From a virus, in the IMG/VR virus record IMGVR_UViG_3300010396_000081, positions 1 to 32,021 of that record: 32,021 bases of DNA; one strand, 5' to 3'. Both the position numbers and the translations under genes were made by a program. Below the pieces are notes generated by a model. That model saw only the letters and a list, made by a program, of their open reading frames with translations. It was not told where the DNA came from and did no database searches. How positions within the stretch are numbered: the first letter of the stretch is position 1; the number at the start of each line of letters is the position of its first letter. Below are positions 10,001-18,232 of the stretch, piece after piece.

Positions 10001-11124
10001 TATCTGCCGAGCGTAATTTGCGAAACCAGACTTTGGAGCACATCTATGGGCCTGAGAGCATAGTTTACAGACGGCTGCTGTTGACTGGCATATACCGCCG
10101 AAATAGTCGTAGCAAATGGCGTGATCGTCATGGAATTGATCTCCGGATCGGCTATTTCCATGAAAAGGAATAGCTTTTCATTCGCGGCCAGCGATATCTT
10201 CATATTGAATGCTACCGTATAGGTTTGGCCTACAACAAAAGCGGGGTGGGGCGTTCCCAGTGCCGGACCGATATTTTGCCAAACGACCTTATTGGGGTCG
10301 GGTCTTGAATCCAGGCTAGTAAAAAACAATACCCCGATGCCGCCGCCATTATACCTAAGCGCGCTCCATTTGAAGGAGAATGTGCCGGACAACTTTACCA
10401 CTGTCGGAACATCGAAGACGAGGAAATCATTGGCCGTTGCTGGGTCTTGCGCGTAAGTAACAGGGTTGTCGAAATTGGCGTAGTCCTCCGAGCCGAAAAT
10501 CGCTCCTACACTATCGCCCTCGTTATTTAGAAAGGTGAGTGGGACAGCAAACCAGAAATGGCCGGTGTTGTTGACGATAGGAATACTCGTTACGCTATAG
10601 TTCAACTTATCCTGCAGTAGAATGCCATCGAAAAGAACCGGTATAGCTAGAGGATTGGATGAATTGCAGGGGATGGAATACATCGTACTCTCGTTGGCTT
10701 GCGCCAGGGCGAAGACATCGTATTGCAAGGTGTTGGCGGAAATGCCGGTACGAGGGTCGCCGACGATGGAGCTAATATCCACCCGCTCCCTGTACTCCAA
10801 TTCGTAATAGTTCAGCCCTTTGGCCGGATTATTCCGCAGGATGACCAGATAGAGTATTTCTTCCGTTCCGGCGCCATTGATCAGCCGGTCCATTAAGATC
10901 GCCTGGCCATCCTCGATGAACTTTAGCGCGCTGGAAACTGATCTGAGTGTAGCAAAATAGTTCTGGTTGAAGTCGAATTGCAACGTATAGTCCTTCCAGC
11001 CGTTGGGATTTTTCCTTAACGCTTTGGGGATAGAACGCGGTTTCACAACGCCATTGTCCACGTAATAACACCGGTTGTAGGCATCCGTAAAGAAGAATTG
11101 CAGTTTTTTGGTTGCTATACTCAT
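7027..11124 (-). CDS. Large tail-tip/baseplate protein with Ig-like repeats
   Basis: A 1365-residue protein encoded directly after the tape measure gene, the usual place for tail-tip or tail-associated proteins. The N-terminal ~550 residues are not recognisable by eye but begin like a structural protein with no signal peptide. Residues ~560-855 contain three bacterial Ig-like repeats of ~95 residues, marked by PTITGISQANVTITIYADG and by two VADANGxW segments (TTVADANGNWSYQ and TTVADANGRWQFQ). The C-terminal ~500 residues include acidic stretches such as SEVDVYEDEVGDYETT and an aromatic-rich region. Ig-like domains on tails commonly bind weakly to cell-surface carbohydrate. The gene overlaps the tape measure stop as ATGA, indicating coupled translation. 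A role as the central tip or receptor-binding hub is inferred from order and size; no peptidoglycan hydrolase motif was seen. Confidence 0.7.
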   Translation of the reverse strand: MSIATKKLQFFFTDAYNRCYYVDNGVVKPRSIPKALRKNPNGWKDYTLQFDFNQNYFATLRSVSSALKFIEDGQAILMDRLINGAGTEEILYLVILRNNPAKGLNYYELEYRERVDISSIVGDPRTGISANTLQYDVFALAQANESTMYSIPCNSSNPLAIPVLFDGILLQDKLNYSVTSIPIVNNTGHFWFAVPLTFLNNEGDSVGAIFGSEDYANFDNPVTYAQDPATANDFLVFDVPTVVKLSGTFSFKWSALRYNGGGIGVLFFTSLDSRPDPNKVVWQNIGPALGTPHPAFVVGQTYTVAFNMKISLAANEKLFLFMEIADPEINSMTITPFATTISAVYASQQQPSVNYALRPIDVLQSLVSQITLGRYTADSNFLRQNNRKCVLSGSSLRSFPDAQIMTCFADFYKSFFVPYELGIAVRNGVLWLEPVTDLYNSNNEIMRLPNVSNVILSVAKEFIYASAKVGYLKQTYNQRNGRYEFNCTHNYTFPITTVVNSMDLVSTYRADSFGMEFIRTNYPNLTTTDDKGDTDVFVAMVTDVIGQAPGVIDNAFPATIVTLILAAPVIRTPYSSTLVYSQYPTITGISQANVTITIYADGQIDGTTVADANGNWSYQIQTALRVMSLNFNGVHSITANAQTDPSNISDFSPAVLLTVNPALTASFVITSPTSGDSLYDNLPKITGTAPQGNVVSVLLDGVQIGRVVANSSSLWSFQTTAPISNGNHTLTATSPGLPVTPAISLIVSNDLSMPLITSILYNDTLYTNTPLLKGVAQPGATIDIFIDGGGGPIDLITDIAGPVGTTVADANGRWQFQFTEMTDPSTDLIINYIPDGLHVFGTTSLPVNVSASISGFRLMRGTNKGPVMDYDSIRLDDQYVPAGVDPSTLPPTLGQFLHPETLFNIEETSPYLCLRAHDNTLSSFLTQQALQRILFNGAEVNANLTRSKNGLVVSENANIPVNSLAAPLYWPFYVSLKSPVPNTFNEIMTQLQTGGYITAEYKGLELYLLPIGQMTMKPATDQAQTWKLLVSGKTPFSTLLALFQNGTSIQIGKHMIYRSDYNPLHFVKYNATPVAGCHFADIYDDWEENRWPNYSAYGRPDYKQPWEIPTDTIVDQMITNGVGECELHLVSVATGLVVDVIPYSTPAGSVVQSPNVLLEVSIPLASYPAGLYWAALVADGNIVGITNKLNFQTDFPGTLRHKYDGSVDRIDYYFSTGIKTMLRVEGKLYPWQSDSEVDVYEDEVGDYETTRNLPKRFRTVQYGTEDQLLADYMALKMNMITGLDNLRIENEAYNRGADSKWEPQDLGQGVPQLEVKIDLYPTENVTGTTFATAGDADIDAITFTYDATAFGQNEGVINVTDDQTS

Positions 11125-14100
11125 TTTTTACGGATGCCTTTTACCATCGTGTTATAATAATCTCTGGGAAGACCAATAGTGTCCCCCGGGATATGAATGT
11201 GGTTGATGATCTTCCTTTGGGAGCGTTTGAGGGCGCGTTCCAATCTTGTCGTCTGGTTGTCGATGGCCCGCTCAATGGCATGGTCCTGGCCAGATGAGTT
11301 GAGGATAGCGAAGCTTCGCATAAGACTTGCCCCGCCGAGATCTGCGACGATATCCTTATTCAATGGCTGCACTTTGGAATCGGGTGCCAGGTCGATGAGC
11401 GTGGCCTGATCCACAACAAAGGGCTTGCGGCCAGGGATGGATACCAATTCTGGTCCGGCCTCTCCGACAATGGCCTCGCCACCCGGGTGACGACCTTTCC
11501 CCGGAATACCAACACCTTCTGCGTAGGCTGGTATTGGCTTTGACTCGATCGTTGCTACTTCTATAGCACCAATGGCAGCCAGTGCGGCTGCCGCAGCAAA
11601 CCCCAGAGGCGTAAATCCATAGGTAGAGAAAGTCTTCATTATAGCGGAGGCAGTATTCCAAATTGCCTGCGCAAGAGAATAATCGCGCTCAAATTTGGCC
11701 TCTTCGATTTTTTGGGCTCGCTCTTCTTTTTGAGCGGCTGTATCCCGGGCTCTCTTTTGCGCGGCAAGAATGGCGATTTCTTCGGCCTGCTGACGGACGG
11801 TTAAGGTCGATTTTTGTACGGCAGCAATTTGGGCATCTGAGGCGGCGTCAGCCAATTCGGTTTCGCGTTCAATATTTTGGATGCGCTTTTCATGCTCGTT
11901 ATCATATATTGATATTGTTGCCTCCGCCGCCTTGGATGCAAGCAACTTTAGATCGGCCATTAAATTGCCGGCCGCAGCAACCGTCTTTGCATTATGGGCC
12001 TTGATGGCTGCGTCCTGATCATCTGCTGTTTTTTTGGATAGTTCCGATATGAAATCGGCCGACTCCTTCTGGAGTTTATTGATAGCATCGACTTCCGCTT
12101 GTGCCTTAGCGATCTTGCCTGAATCTCCGCCAGCCTTCGCAAGATCTAACTGTCCGTTAGCAAATGCTGCCTGTATATCCAGGTACTTCTCTTGATAGTC
12201 CTTTTGCCGCTGCAATTTCTTTTTGTCATCCTCCACCTGAGCGTCGGCGCTATCGATTGCGTATTGCTCGTCAAGTTTTTTGCGCTTTCCATCGTAATTA
12301 ATAACCGACAATAGGTTACTGGCTAAATTTTTATCAAGCGCATCGCTCCGCAGATTATATTTAGCGGTTACATCAGTGACGGAGTTTTCAGCCTTATTTT
12401 GTTCATCGATCGCCTTGAACCTCTTCTCGCCCCAGCTGACCACCGTGTCATATATCTCCTTTTCGGTGTTGGCATTGAGCTCCACCAAAGCCTTAGCCCG
12501 GTCGCTTTCGATCTTGTCGAATTCCTCCTGCGTTTTGTTATGCTCGATGGCAAGTTTTAATTGCAGGGCATAATCTCCGGCTATAGCCTGCGAACGGTCG
12601 CTTATATTTTTATACAGTGCCGTCAGTCGAACATCTAATTCCTTGGTATCATTCTCAGATATAGCCTTTTGCACGGCAGCATCGCTATCCAATTCATTCT
12701 TATTGATCGAATTGAGATAGGACAACCGCGCATCATTATATTGAACAATGAGCTTATATTGCTCCTGCTGGGATTGTTCGGTGATCTTGGTGCGCTCTTC
12801 GGCAGCTTTTTGGATGGCAATCGTTGATGTACCAGTTAATGCTCCGTTTGCATCCCGAGCACCAGGCCTGGAAAGTTGCTCATTGAGATTGGCCGCCAGG
12901 ATGTCCTTTTCCTGCTGCGCATTGGACCGGATAGCGGCCAGCCGCTGTTCAAGGGTGCTTCTGTCATCATTAAGTATCAACTGATTTTTGGCCTTAATGG
13001 CATCAGCCTGCTGGAGTGAAGTTTGGAGGGTGATCTGCCTAAGCTCTTCGGCGTCATGCTGCTGTTTATCAATAACGACGGCTTCGCCGGCGATCACGGC
13101 CTTATTGTAATTATCGCGGATATCAGTTTGATCCTTGGCCGTCTTTTTAATGGCATCAGCAGCCTTTGTGACCGATTCTAATTGAGTTTTGGCATCTTCT
13201 GCACTTAATTGATTACCGAATTTCTGATAGATTTGCAGGTATGCTTCGCCTTGGTTGATATTTCCTCTCTGAACCTGCTGCCAAATTTTACCTATTTCGA
13301 CAAGCTCTGTTTGCTTTTTCAAAAGCGGATTTAACGAATCGTCCAGGCTTTTCACATTTCCATCGATAATTCGATAGGCTTCGCCGAGATCGTTGGTATT
13401 AGCGGCTTTTTTCAAATCGTTTTGCGCCGTCTGAAGATCGAGATCGGCAGTGGCCTTTTTAATACTATAGATGTCGTTGTAGCTTTGTTTATTCGCCTGA
13501 GCCAATGTCAATGCATCCTGAAGGTTTTGTTTGGTGTGCTGCGAGTCTTCATCCGAAAGCCGAATTCGTTCCAGAAGGATTTCATTGATCTTTTCCATAG
13601 CCTCAGCGAGTTCAGCAGATTCCGCAGCAGCCTTATTTTCTGCCTCAGACCATTCGATAATCTTGGCAACCAGGACGCCGACGGCGATGATCACAGCGCC
13701 TATACCAATACCGACCAAGGCTGTTCTAAGCCCAATAGTGGCTTCCGTGGCGCCTTCCGTTGCCGCAGTCTCAGCTTCAATGGCTGTTGTGTTCGCCACT
13801 GTACCGGCTACGCTGGCCTCGGTAGCGGCGACATTGGCCTCCTTTGCAGCGGTGTCAGCGACTTCAGCGACCTTTGCTTCGCCGAATAACCGCACCTCGA
13901 TCGCCTTAATGAAATTAAGGGCCTTTGTTGCTTCTGCCTCCAAAGCTGTGGCGATAGCATTTCGATCTTTTAAAGCAGCCGTAGCCTCTTCCAGGCCTTG
14001 CAAAAAGGTCATTACAGCTACGAGCTTATTCAATTCCTTTTCAACCTTCTCATTGCCGTCGGCAAAAACACCTGCCGCGCTAGCGCCAATCGCGTATGCG

Positions 14101-15245
14101 CCGCCCAATCCTTTCGCCACGCCGGTCAGGGCAGTAATAGCCGGCGCGTCACCGGTCAAAATAGCTTGCTCCCGATGCAAGTCCTTTATTTTCTGCTCGG
14201 ACTGAGTATAGACTGTATTCAACTTTTCAAACTCCTCAGAATCCTTGGCGCTGGTCAACGAAAGAGCATCAAGGGTGTTCTTGACATTCCGCATCTCCTG
14301 GTTAACATTGGAAAAGCCGACTTTCTGGCGGCCCAGACCGCCTTCCAAAATCTTCTGTTGAACGATCAATTGTTCGTAGGCAGCTGCATCCTGCTGTAAT
14401 ACAGGTGCGGATGCGCCAGCGCCCCCAGCGAAACCGCTAACATTATTGCTATTGCCGCCATAGCGTCCATTGTCAAATCCTATCGGCACCCTGGTTAGAT
14501 CCTTTGCGGCGCTCTGTCCTCTCGTCTCGATAGCCGCGATCTTTTCATTGACACCTTCCAAAAGTTCATTGAGCCCTTGGAATGCGGGAGCAAGAGATCC
14601 GGCATAGTTGCCGATATTCATCTTCTGCTTTTCGGCGACCGATGCGTTTTCGCGGATGAACTCTGTGTTTTTGTTGAGCTCGGCATTGATCTCCTGCAAC
14701 CGCTGTTTGCCCTCTTCCGTTTCGAGATTTAGGTTTTTCTTTTCTATCGTCAATTTGGCATTGGCGGCCTCTGCTTCGTTGATAGAATTAACCTCCGCGC
14801 TTTGGAGACGGGCGGACGCAGATAATTCTGCGTTGCGCTCCCTCAAAGCCTGCTTTTCCATAGCCAGACCTTCGGCCGCATCGCTGGAAGCGGCATTGTT
14901 CTTCGCCTGGGCGGCAGCAAGCTGGTCTACAATCCGCTGATATTCTTTCATCGCGGTCGATAGATCGCTGGTAGTCTGCTTGCTGGCAGCTTGGCGCTTT
15001 GCCTGCTCAGTTATTGTATCGTTATATTTCTTAGCGGTATCGTTAAAGGCGCTGAGCGCTTGCGATCCTTCGGTAATGGACCTTTTAAGGTCGGCAAGGC
15101 CGCCATTACCTAATGGGTTGAACTTGGTCCCGTCATATTCTTTAAGCTTGCCGAACATATCGACGAAAAGGTCGAGCACCTGCTTTTTTTCGGCATTCAG
15201 TTCATCGATGTTGAACCCAAACGATATAATATTTTGAGCTGACAT
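11121..15245 (-). CDS. Tail tape measure protein
   Basis: A 1374-residue protein, the largest helical protein of the cluster and placed between the tube region and the tail tip. It is rich in A, E, K and Q with long coiled-coil stretches (~20-250 and ~560-1170). Hydrophobic segments occur near residue 515 (GIGIGAVIIAVGVLVAKII) and near 1220 (GFAAAAALAAIGAIEVATI), as expected for a protein that crosses or disturbs the host membrane during DNA entry. The C-terminus has the GEAGPELVSIPG motif common at the end of tape measure proteins. At roughly 0.15 nm per residue the length predicts a tail of about 200 nm, consistent with a siphovirus. It starts 10 bases after the homing endonuclease gene and overlaps the tip gene by 4 bases. 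Confidence 0.92.
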   Translation of the reverse strand: MSAQNIISFGFNIDELNAEKKQVLDLFVDMFGKLKEYDGTKFNPLGNGGLADLKRSITEGSQALSAFNDTAKKYNDTITEQAKRQAASKQTTSDLSTAMKEYQRIVDQLAAAQAKNNAASSDAAEGLAMEKQALRERNAELSASARLQSAEVNSINEAEAANAKLTIEKKNLNLETEEGKQRLQEINAELNKNTEFIRENASVAEKQKMNIGNYAGSLAPAFQGLNELLEGVNEKIAAIETRGQSAAKDLTRVPIGFDNGRYGGNSNNVSGFAGGAGASAPVLQQDAAAYEQLIVQQKILEGGLGRQKVGFSNVNQEMRNVKNTLDALSLTSAKDSEEFEKLNTVYTQSEQKIKDLHREQAILTGDAPAITALTGVAKGLGGAYAIGASAAGVFADGNEKVEKELNKLVAVMTFLQGLEEATAALKDRNAIATALEAEATKALNFIKAIEVRLFGEAKVAEVADTAAKEANVAATEASVAGTVANTTAIEAETAATEGATEATIGLRTALVGIGIGAVIIAVGVLVAKIIEWSEAENKAAAESAELAEAMEKINEILLERIRLSDEDSQHTKQNLQDALTLAQANKQSYNDIYSIKKATADLDLQTAQNDLKKAANTNDLGEAYRIIDGNVKSLDDSLNPLLKKQTELVEIGKIWQQVQRGNINQGEAYLQIYQKFGNQLSAEDAKTQLESVTKAADAIKKTAKDQTDIRDNYNKAVIAGEAVVIDKQQHDAEELRQITLQTSLQQADAIKAKNQLILNDDRSTLEQRLAAIRSNAQQEKDILAANLNEQLSRPGARDANGALTGTSTIAIQKAAEERTKITEQSQQEQYKLIVQYNDARLSYLNSINKNELDSDAAVQKAISENDTKELDVRLTALYKNISDRSQAIAGDYALQLKLAIEHNKTQEEFDKIESDRAKALVELNANTEKEIYDTVVSWGEKRFKAIDEQNKAENSVTDVTAKYNLRSDALDKNLASNLLSVINYDGKRKKLDEQYAIDSADAQVEDDKKKLQRQKDYQEKYLDIQAAFANGQLDLAKAGGDSGKIAKAQAEVDAINKLQKESADFISELSKKTADDQDAAIKAHNAKTVAAAGNLMADLKLLASKAAEATISIYDNEHEKRIQNIERETELADAASDAQIAAVQKSTLTVRQQAEEIAILAAQKRARDTAAQKEERAQKIEEAKFERDYSLAQAIWNTASAIMKTFSTYGFTPLGFAAAAALAAIGAIEVATIESKPIPAYAEGVGIPGKGRHPGGEAIVGEAGPELVSIPGRKPFVVDQATLIDLAPDSKVQPLNKDIVADLGGASLMRSFAILNSSGQDHAIERAIDNQTTRLERALKRSQRKIINHIHIPGDTIGLPRDYYNTMVKGIRKK

Positions 15246-15255
15246 TCAGTTAATT

Positions 15256-15828
15256 TTATGGCCGTTTCCAGATAAAACCACCAGCCGATCTCGCCTTCCC
15301 TTGAATCGCCGAATTAATATTGGACTGTCTAATGCCCGTTTCGCGTTGCGCATCTGCTTCGCTAAAAAACACCTTCACCAGCTCTCCTAATTTTGTATAT
15401 TGAGCAACCGGCTTTGAAAACCTACGTCTGCATGATTCGGCGCATTTTTGAATCGTATTTGCATGCAATCCTGTTTTATACGCATGCTGCTGATTCTCTT
15501 CCCTCGTATTCCATTCCAGATTGTCTTTTCGGCAGTTGAGTTTATCTCCGTCTTTATGATTGACTTCTGGTTTGCATTCTGGATTTGATATATGCGCGAT
15601 GGCAACAATTCGGTGAACTAAAACATTTTTTGAAATTCCGCTCTTGACTAGATTTACAGTTAGATAACCTCCTTCACATTGCAAACCGGGTCGCAGAATT
15701 CTATCTGGCTGATGACGGACAGCGCCACGGCCCCAAACCCAAGATCGAGCCAATGATTTTATACGTCCTAAGTCTGACACCTCGTATACCCCTTCATATC
15801 CTGGTATGTCTTTCCATTCTTCCATCAT
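15256..15828 (-). CDS. Free-standing HNH homing endonuclease (NUMOD4-HNH)
   Basis: A 190-residue protein with the standard domain order of this family. Residues ~1-30 form a NUMOD4-like start (EEWKDIPGYEGVYEVSDLG followed by RIKSL). An HNH core follows, with VHRIVAIAH, NHKDGDKLNCRKDNLEW and NTREENQQHAYKTGL. A C-terminal NUMOD1-like DNA-binding segment has AQYTKLGELVKVF and FSEADAQRETGIRQSNINSAIQGKARSAGGFIWKR patterns. Such enzymes cut related genomes that lack the gene and so spread by repair. It sits between the gene at 15825 and the tape measure gene and probably is a late insertion, as it is not structural. The first of two tandem ATG codons gives an ATGA overlap with the upstream stop; the second, three bases on, is also possible. 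All key HNH residues appear present. Confidence 0.9.
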   Translation of the reverse strand: MMEEWKDIPGYEGVYEVSDLGRIKSLARSWVWGRGAVRHQPDRILRPGLQCEGGYLTVNLVKSGISKNVLVHRIVAIAHISNPECKPEVNHKDGDKLNCRKDNLEWNTREENQQHAYKTGLHANTIQKCAESCRRRFSKPVAQYTKLGELVKVFFSEADAQRETGIRQSNINSAIQGKARSAGGFIWKRP

Positions 15829-16484
15829 CTTGGTTTCTTTATTCTTTGTTGAGCTTTTGATTCCTCTACCTCATCCCTCCGGTCTTTGATCATGAGGGCT
15901 AACTCTTCAACTGATGTTTTTTCCTTATCTATGTGAAAGCCGGATTGCGAAAGGCGGTTAAGCGTGGTCACAAAATCCTTTCGGCTTTCCAATATGGAAT
16001 GCTCTTTAGTCTGCTTCTTTTTGCGAAGAGCAATCAGCTCGTTGACTTTTTTGTCTACGATAGCCTGGTATTTTGTTTCACGGGCCTCGATCTTGATCAA
16101 CTTTTTCAGGAAGCCTTCTTTATCCGGATAGTTTTGGTCCCAATAGATTTCATGTCCGTATTTTTTTACCATCTTTAATTCTGGCAGGTACGGAATATCG
16201 AAGTGTTTTAAGAATTTTCTTTGCAGATCGATAAACCGTTTTATGGTCTGGATGCGATTATCAAGCGAGTTTATGTAGGATACGATATCAAATTCTTGAG
16301 ACTGGAACAGACCGGAATAGTCGGCGTATTCGGCGTAGATGTATTCGAAGGCTATCCGGAGATCATCCTCCGATGCCTCGCCTTCGATCAATAGCGCCTT
16401 GTATTTATGATCGAACGAGCATTGCATGAACTGCTTTACCGAACAATCGGCAGCGCGTTGGATAATATTTTCCGGAATAGGCAT
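15825..16484 (-). CDS. Hypothetical tail-region protein, helical and charged
   Basis: A 219-residue protein I do not recognise. It is rich in K, E and aromatic residues, with likely helices throughout and a coiled-coil-like end (~125-219, KVNELIALRKKKQTKEH). It begins as TAATG over the stop of the upstream gene and overlaps the endonuclease start by ATGA. Before the endonuclease arrived it would have been the gene just ahead of the tape measure gene, where tail-assembly chaperones are usually encoded. A chaperone role is therefore an inference from position only. No programmed frameshift signal was found at its boundaries. Confidence 0.6.
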   Translation of the reverse strand: MPIPENIIQRAADCSVKQFMQCSFDHKYKALLIEGEASEDDLRIAFEYIYAEYADYSGLFQSQEFDIVSYINSLDNRIQTIKRFIDLQRKFLKHFDIPYLPELKMVKKYGHEIYWDQNYPDKEGFLKKLIKIEARETKYQAIVDKKVNELIALRKKKQTKEHSILESRKDFVTTLNRLSQSGFHIDKEKTSVEELALMIKDRRDEVEESKAQQRIKKPR

Positions 16485-16957
16485 TATTTGTGGGTTACAA
16501 CAATTCCAGTTTTTTCAAGCAGTTGCGCTTCAACCGAAGGCATCGTATAGTTTTCCGCGAATTCAAGCCGGTGATCTTTGTCTACCTCCAAAAGAGCATC
16601 ATCGCTGTACAAGGTGATATCGCCGAAATAAGGCACATCGCTGTCGGCCTCGATCAATTGTCCTTCCGTTTTCATCTCCAGCGATTCGTAAAAAGCGCCG
16701 GTCATATAGTTGGTGACCCTGTCTATGACCGCCCCTAACCCCTGGCCGTTTGCCTTTTTGATCTCGACGGTACGCGGCGAATACCCATTGCGACCGAAGA
16801 TCGTGTTGGGCTTGTCGTTGCCGTCTTTGCCTTCTTCCAGTTGTTCGCGGATCATCGGCGGAAGCTTGTCCGCATTGTCTTCGACAGCGGTTTGTAGGGC
16901 TTGCCCGAAATCAAAGGCCTGGAGCTTAGATATCCGCTCAGCAAAATCATCCAGCAT
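16484..16957 (-). CDS. Hypothetical phage structural or assembly protein
   Basis: A 157-residue protein between the tail tube region and the tape measure gene. The segment TNYMTGAFYESLEMK (~95-110), followed by a beta-rich stretch ending near MPSVEAQLLEKTGI, resembles by memory a family of small proteins in Bacteroidota phages with a TGxFY pattern, whose function is not established. The N-terminal half is helical and acidic. It is preceded by a hairpin at 16972-17001, so its level may differ from that of the genes before it. It could be a tail completion or assembly factor; I cannot decide from sequence. Confidence 0.6.
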   Translation of the reverse strand: MLDDFAERISKLQAFDFGQALQTAVEDNADKLPPMIREQLEEGKDGNDKPNTIFGRNGYSPRTVEIKKANGQGLGAVIDRVTNYMTGAFYESLEMKTEGQLIEADSDVPYFGDITLYSDDALLEVDKDHRLEFAENYTMPSVEAQLLEKTGIVVTHK

Positions 16958-16971
16958 AAAGAAAGTTTTGA

Positions 16972-17001
16972 AATAAGGCCGCAGTCTTCCACGGCCTTAT
17001 T
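16972..17001 (-). terminator. Intergenic hairpin, possible weak terminator or attenuator
   Basis: AATAAGGCCG and CGGCCTTATT form a perfect 10-bp stem around a 10-base loop in the gap between the 78-residue gene and the 157-residue gene, starting 6 bases after the TAA stop. On the minus strand the stem is followed by TCAAAACTTTC rather than a clean T-run, so termination would be partial at best. A hairpin just after the tail-tube section could lower transcription of downstream assembly genes or stabilise the upstream message. Confidence 0.5.
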
Positions 17002-17007
17002 AGGTTA

Positions 17008-17244
17008 TTAAGCAGGGGTACCGGCAGGCTTAACCGGAGAAACGGCCACGCTCTTGGGGATGCCCAATTCAGCGGCCAGCTCTTCATAGGCGACATCCTG
17101 CGCACCTTGCGGCAGGTGTCCGAATATCTTGCCAGGTTCCTTTTTAAGGTCGTCTAGCGACTTATAGGAAGCGAAGGCTTCAAGGTTCACATCGACACCT
17201 TTGATGCCTTTTTCGTCTACCGGGCCAAATCTTTTAGTTGCCAT
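17008..17244 (-). CDS. Small hypothetical protein after the tail tube gene
   Basis: A 78-residue protein with no recognised domain. It contains DLKKEPGKIFGHLP and ends in a P/A/V-rich tail (SVAVSPVKPAGTPA). It lies between the putative tail tube gene and the tape measure group and is followed by a hairpin. The FGHLPQGAQDVAYEELAAELG stretch suggests a small helical fold. Its place is compatible with a tail-assembly helper, but this is only positional. The ATG start is clear and the gene has a 45-base spacer from the upstream stop. Confidence 0.55.
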   Translation of the reverse strand: MATKRFGPVDEKGIKGVDVNLEAFASYKSLDDLKKEPGKIFGHLPQGAQDVAYEELAAELGIPKSVAVSPVKPAGTPA

Positions 17245-17289
17245 GTTATTTAAGCTTTTAAAAATGATAAATTGGATGATAGCAACGGA

Positions 17290-18219
17290 TTACGGGATCG
17301 TGATGTTAACCGATTGGATTCCTTCATATCCTTCGACCCCGTTGGTAAAGAGCGTAGAAACAGAAGCCAACGCAACCGTATACTCCGTACCGCTGGCAAA
17401 AGTGCCGGTGAGCTCGATATGTCCGCCTACGATTGCGGCTGCGGTGATCGTTACTGGCGTTCCTGCAATAGTTGCCGTTACAACGAAGTTGGCAACAGCG
17501 GCCAGCGGCGATCCAACCAGCGCTACCAGGTCAGTATTGGCGCAAAGGGTTTCGACGCCGATCTTCAGTTTGGTAGTGCTCGATCCTGTTGCATCGGTTA
17601 CTTCTACATCCAGCAGTCCCGTCAGATCGGTGATCGCGGCATCGCTCTGGAAAATCTCACCGAAATTGACATACTCCTGCACGTCAATCGTCATCTGGAA
17701 ATAGATATATCCCGGATTTTTGAAATCGGCGAAGTCTGGCGACGGGCTGTACATAAAACTCGTCTTGATGCCACTGAAAGTGCCATCCTCATTCGCCCGC
17801 ATAAGCACCTGGTTGGCATTGTCGACCTCGATGAACGAGTAGCCGGCCCTTAACAGCGACTCAAGCACCTGCGCATAGCATATCCCTCCCTCCGTCGTTC
17901 CAAACATCCGGGTGATCTTGCCGTAACGAACGAATATCGGGGTGCCATCATCCTGAATGGGGATAACGTCGCCTTCTTTGTTCACGGTCAGTTTACGGAT
18001 CGGAACATCGGGACCAAACAACGGATAGATCCGCTGTCCTGCCGCCGCGTGAATTTGCGTTTGCAGGTAAGCGTCGAAATTAAGCATGTCCGTGGCCGTC
18101 CATTTGAGGTTCGGCGGCACCATGAACAGCATTGAGGTCGGCCCCATCGATTCGCTGCACTCGGAGCCGGAGTTTTTTATCGTAAGCGCTTTTAAGCACG
18201 CTTTAATTAAAGCACCCAT
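17290..18219 (-). CDS. Putative major tail tube protein
   Basis: A 309-residue protein in the position expected for the tail tube, after the connector genes and before the tape measure group. The first ~200 residues are beta-rich with a pattern of short strands (for example PGYIYFQMTIDVQEYVNFGEI), and the last ~100 (LDVEVTDATGSSTTKLKIG to the end) look like an added Ig-like or surface domain of low complexity, rich in T, A and V. Tube proteins of siphoviruses often carry such a C-terminal decoration. The N-terminus has two Cys residues (C8, C20). I call it tube by context and fold impression; no specific motif proves it. Confidence 0.6.
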   Translation of the reverse strand: MGALIKACLKALTIKNSGSECSESMGPTSMLFMVPPNLKWTATDMLNFDAYLQTQIHAAAGQRIYPLFGPDVPIRKLTVNKEGDVIPIQDDGTPIFVRYGKITRMFGTTEGGICYAQVLESLLRAGYSFIEVDNANQVLMRANEDGTFSGIKTSFMYSPSPDFADFKNPGYIYFQMTIDVQEYVNFGEIFQSDAAITDLTGLLDVEVTDATGSSTTKLKIGVETLCANTDLVALVGSPLAAVANFVVTATIAGTPVTITAAAIVGGHIELTGTFASGTEYTVALASVSTLFTNGVEGYEGIQSVNITIP

Positions 18220-18232
18220 TGAAAAAGTGTTT

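Noticed and set aside
15820-16960. Programmed frameshift of the G/GT tail-chaperone type ahead of the tape measure gene
   Set aside because: The boundary between the 157- and 219-residue genes is a plain TAATG overlap and no heptameric slippery sequence was seen near it.
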